Source: Varanus komodoensis
Lineage: Eukaryota > Chordata > Lepidosauria > Squamata > Varanidae
NCBI RefSeq assembly: GCF_004798865.1
Contig: NW_025335641.1
Coordinates: 7,598,479-7,662,478, forward strand
Direction: 5' to 3'
DNA: 64,000 nt
Position numbers and translations under genes: made by a program. The number at the start of each line of letters is the position of its first letter. Within the stretch, counting starts at the first letter, position 1. The notes below the pieces were generated by a model. It saw only the letters and a program-made list of their open reading frames with translations. It was not told the origin of the DNA and did not search any database. Positions 60,696 through 64,000 of this stretch are shown in pieces.

Positions 60696-63004
60696 ATCAA
60701 ATTTCTATTTCATAGACTGAGGTGGCAGTTTCACAAAATGGCCACTTCCCATCTATAGGCTGCAAACTTGGTTTAAACCATCGGTAGAGCACCAACATCT
60801 GAGTGCAACAGCATGTACTTTATTATTCGCACTCATGAAGGCTTCCAGTCCTTCTCCTTGTCCAGGAAGTCTGCTTTGCCATCTCCATTTGCCACCTTTA
60901 ATTTGTTGCTTTGTCAGTTCATTTTGATCAGATCCTATCAGACTCTTCTAAACTTCCAGAAGGGGGTTGGGGTTTTTTTGGTGAGGGAGGGGGAAGAGCA
61001 GGGGTTATACATGCTAATTGGAAGTATGGTCCTTAAAAGTTGAGGAGGAAACAACACCCGACATTTTTAGCAGTGTATAAAGCCTGCTTTCTGAAACTGC
61101 TTGTGTTCAGTTTCAGACTAATAACTTAGAGAGGTGTTCTTGGCTCTTTATTTACACACTTGCGAGATTTATTCATGTACAAGCTGAGCAGTGGGGAGGA
61201 CTACAGAGGACCATACTTTCCTTAACTATGTTGCTGACGCTCCTCCAACCTGAGCAAAATGTTTTACTTCTACATGAGCCACAAAATTTATTACTATGCA
61301 TAAGTGAATATGGTGAAAGCCGTAAAGGCAACAAATACCTCTGTAAGCAGGTCCTGGTGTTCCGTAAGATTTTAGCATGACCAAGAAACTGAACTCAGAA
61401 TGGAGCTACACATACACAGGTGTGCTACACTGGTGCACAAGTTTTGTGCCTATCCTGGCTCATTAAGCCAAGATGTGATTGTGTAAAGCGAACCACTGAC
61501 TGTCCTACTGGGACTGCTCTAATCTAATTAGAAACAAATAAGCCAAGTTGTTGAAGAAAACCAAATGAGAAAGTCTCCCAAAAGTCTGATTAAACTATGG
61601 CAGAAGTTCTAAAACTGGGTCACAATGACCCTCCCAAAGTTTAAAAAAAGACAAAAAAACAAAAAACAAAAAGCACCCTTCCGTACTCCCCAAGCTCCAA
61701 TGCAAACAAATCTAATCTGGACAACTTGGCAGAATATTCCTTACTCTGCTGTGTCCAGGAAATGGCACGTGCAAGGGAAAAGGGGAGGAACAAAACCACA
61801 CAGGTCTATCCCATGATAAGAAGCATATTACTATTACTATTAGCTGCATTTCTATGGAACCAGCCCAGGTGATTTAACAACACAGATACTTCACAAAAAG
61901 CCAGAAGGATCTGTTCCCAGTCATTGGTAATGCAGGGCAATCAAAGCACCATAATTCGAAAGGCAGTGATAGAAACTGAGCTCTCCTCATTTTACTTTCT
62001 CTCCCAGTCAGGATGCACATAAAAGCCAGTATGCTGGGAAGGCTCAGCACTGATGTCCTGTCATCTCTGTTCTAGCCACTTAAGGGAGCACGTTGTGTTG
62101 CTTTTGAAGGTTTAACTGATTGAAGGCTCAATTGTTCTGCCTCCATTGCCATTATTATTACTATTAATAGCAATAATTCCCAAGGGTGTTTTTCAAATTG
62201 TGTTATGCTTGAAGGGCCGGTTAGACATGGCACAGGTGACACATATGTGCGTATGTGGGATTTTTTTTACTTTTTCTGTAGGTCTGCCTTTGACTAGAAG
62301 CGCATTACAATGGAAAGAAGACAATGATGTCTTCCCTTAAGGCCATTTTCCCCATACAATAGTAGCTGCTCATCTGCTTTTCTTTTCACAAAACATTTCA
62401 ATTTCTATCTAGAAAACGCGAACTAGAGAAAGGGCTAATTACGTGTTCCCCCATATTGCTGACCAAATTTGAAGCCCCCTGTGACTGCAGCTAAAAGTAA
62501 ACAACCAACCAACCATAGGAGCCTGCCTTTGGTTCTACTGTAGGTTGGTCCTTATTATTTTTGAAAAGATCAACATATTTAATAGGCATTATGTTAGGCT
62601 ATGAGAATAACTCATTAGAGTACACTGATAATTTATCAAGGCTTTCCTGCTGATTTCAAAAGTAGTGTGAAATGCATTCTAAGTCTGAAATAAACATGCC
62701 CATACATAGCCATTCATTGGTAATTTCTTCTTCTGCTTTCTACTAATTTTTGCCCCCTGAGCAATACAAGAGTGATAAGCTATTTTTTCCATGTACAGTA
62801 ATAGCTGCAGTTCTCCATACTAATTGTCTTGGTTGGTCGCATTTTGGGGCTTGATTGTTTTAAAAGAATGCTAGAAAAGTTCTATTCTTTGTATACTGTC
62901 TTTCTGCCTCAGAGTGACAGTCCCATTAGTTCATTCAGTAGCATTTTTTGCCTGAGAATATATATGTGCACCAAGGCATACATTTACCATTGGACACCCA
63001 TTCA

Positions 63005-63080
63005 CAGCACAATCCTACACATGTCTACTTATAAGTAAACCCTACTGAACTCACATAAGCAGGTATAGGATTGCAGTCTT
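63005..63080. mobile_element. Palindromic MITE (family B) (in TGFBR3 intron)
   Basis: GCACAATCCTACACATGTCT and AGGTATAGGATTGCAGTC are inverted ends around TCTACTTATAAGTAAACCC. Compare 12741-12830. Confidence 0.65.
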
Positions 63081-63418
63081 AATCTCTTTCATGGCACATT
63101 AGGGAGAATACTAGTAAAGATACAGCTTTCAGTTTTCATGATTGATAAAAATATGCCAATCTCTTCCTTGCTATGATTTTGCTCTAAGAAATCAATAAAT
63201 TAAGGGGTGAAAGCATAACATCTGCAAATAATACAGTTACTTTCTATGCTATATTGATTTCCTCTGCAGTTAAGTTACACTGCTATTAAAAGGTTGCTTC
63301 TGCATACCTTTGAACAGGACAGTAGTCTATAATTGCCCTGGAAGTGCAAATCTGTGCCCAATGAAGACATTCAGAATTAAAAGGGTGTTAATGCAATTTG
63401 AGGCATGGTTGTACTCAC

Positions 63419-63526
63419 CAGTGTGGGAATAGATGAACCATAATGCTCCCGTGAGCAGTGCACCAATCACAAAAGCAGCAAAGGCAATACCCACAACTGT
63501 CACACTGTCCAGGCCATAGAAGACAG
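63419..63526 (-). CDS. TGFBR3: TGFBR3 (betaglycan) transmembrane-domain exon, internal coding exon
   Basis: Betaglycan is the type III TGF-beta co-receptor, a single-pass membrane proteoglycan that presents TGF-beta2 and inhibin to the signalling receptors. Read on the minus strand, this 108-bp exon has a consensus acceptor (pyrimidine tract ending in CACAG) and a strong donor (GTGAGTAC). The only open frame reads VFYGLDSVTVVGIAF and continues into AAFVIGALLTGALWFIYSHT, a hydrophobic helix followed by the short YSHT stop-transfer stretch. From memory of the family it differs from human TGFBR3 by only a few conservative changes; the paralogue endoglin is clearly less similar. The exon opens with the last two bases of a split codon and ends with the first base of a Gly codon (phase 1 to phase 1), which fits the next exon at 54880-54998. 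Upstream exons with the ectodomain lie beyond the right edge. No start codon is expected here. Confidence 0.97.
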
Positions 63527-64000
63527 CTGTGAAATAGAGAAAAAGTGAACAACTTAGTATTCACATTTGAAATGTGGAATCAGAGTATTTAAAATGTCAT
63601 TTTGCATTTATAAAGATAAAAAAGGGGCTGATGCTTTTTTCCTGCCAGTTGCAGTTTATAACCAGGGCACAGCAACTCCTGGCTGAGTTTCCACAATCAT
63701 TAGAAGATGAAACCATGATGGATTCTTTGTCCCACCCCTGCATAAACTGACTGGATACCAATATGCTATTTCCTGTCATGGTGGCCTGAAGCTGAAGACC
63801 TTCACAGCCGGTGTGACTTGAAAAGACACACTCTAGGGTAGCTTCAAAGCCATTGCCCACTGTGTGCTTTACTGGGTCTGGACAATGTGGCACGCCATAC
63901 AGAACAGCTGGTCAAATCCCATGCCGGGAAAAGTCTGCAGCATGGCTTCTTTTCCCAACAACAATGTGAACATAGCCGATGGCTCACTGGCAGGCTGGCG
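63527..64000 (-). other. TGFBR3: Part of the TGFBR3 intron upstream of the transmembrane exon
   Basis: This is sequence 5' (minus strand) of the transmembrane exon and runs off the window. A pyrimidine-rich acceptor tract lies at about 63527-63546. A 98-codon minus-strand frame (63597-63893) has no recognisable domain and is probably chance. Confidence 0.8.

Larger units (their letters stand above)
54999..63418 (-). other. TGFBR3: Last intron of TGFBR3 (8,420 bp)
   Basis: This is the interval between the GTGAGTAC donor of the transmembrane exon and the CCTCCAG acceptor of the tail exon, both phase 1. It contains no further recognised exon. It is filled largely by repeats, described separately: a degenerate SINE, a palindromic MITE split by a Sauria SINE, a CR1 fragment, a TIR MITE, a second palindromic MITE, an L2 copy and a MIR. 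The stretches 56250-56510, 57080-59085, 60190-60550 and 60700-63000 show nothing I can name. Confidence 0.92.

Noticed and set aside
1-64000. CRISPR arrays, operons, tRNA or rRNA genes
   Set aside because: The DNA is vertebrate. The only tRNA-like sequences are the heads of SINEs, and no spaced direct repeats of CRISPR type exist.

Overview
The window is vertebrate nuclear DNA from a squamate reptile, most likely a lizard. The evidence is the repeat content: Sauria-type tRNA-derived SINEs, a Bov-B LINE tail, CR1, L2 and L1 LINEs, a DIRS-family retroelement and hAT-type elements all occur together. Almost everything is intergenic or intronic, and most long open frames are chance or lie inside transposons.

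One host gene is recognisable, TGFBR3 (betaglycan, the type III TGF-beta receptor), on the minus strand at the right edge. Two of its coding exons are present. Neither has a start codon of its own, so they show only as splice-bounded frames. The exon at 63419-63526 encodes the transmembrane helix. The last coding exon at 54880-54998 encodes the cytoplasmic tail and stop. An 8.4 kb intron separates them; their phases match (1/1) and the 39-codon tail is collinear with the vertebrate protein. The part of the window from about 54.9 kb down to 1 is therefore TGFBR3 3' UTR and downstream sequence. In human the next gene on that side is CDC7; no CDC7 exon is visible here.

Layout. 1-7.1 kb: L2, Sauria SINE, a 5'-truncated L1 with a perfect 18-bp target duplication, and a CR1 3' end. 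7.58-9.52 kb: a composite hAT-like unit in which two direct copies of a ~0.4 kb element flank six ~176-bp tandem repeats carrying TTAGGG-like motifs, all inside one 8-bp target duplication. 9.5-46.7 kb: a long gene-free stretch with scattered Bov-B, CR1, L2, SINE, MIR-like and palindromic MITE copies, and a TIR transposon with a G-rich core at 14.5-15.4 kb. 46.71-52.40 kb: a structurally near-complete DIRS-like tyrosine-recombinase retroelement on the minus strand with inverted terminal repeats and an internal complementary region. 52.4-64 kb: the TGFBR3 3' end, whose last intron holds nested SINE/MITE/CR1 copies, a TIR MITE, an L2 with a 241-codon open frame and a MIR.

I saw no new multi-gene system. 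The observations most worth following are the hAT/tandem-repeat composite, the DIRS element with its full terminal architecture about 2.5 kb past the TGFBR3 stop codon, and the two TGFBR3 exons.
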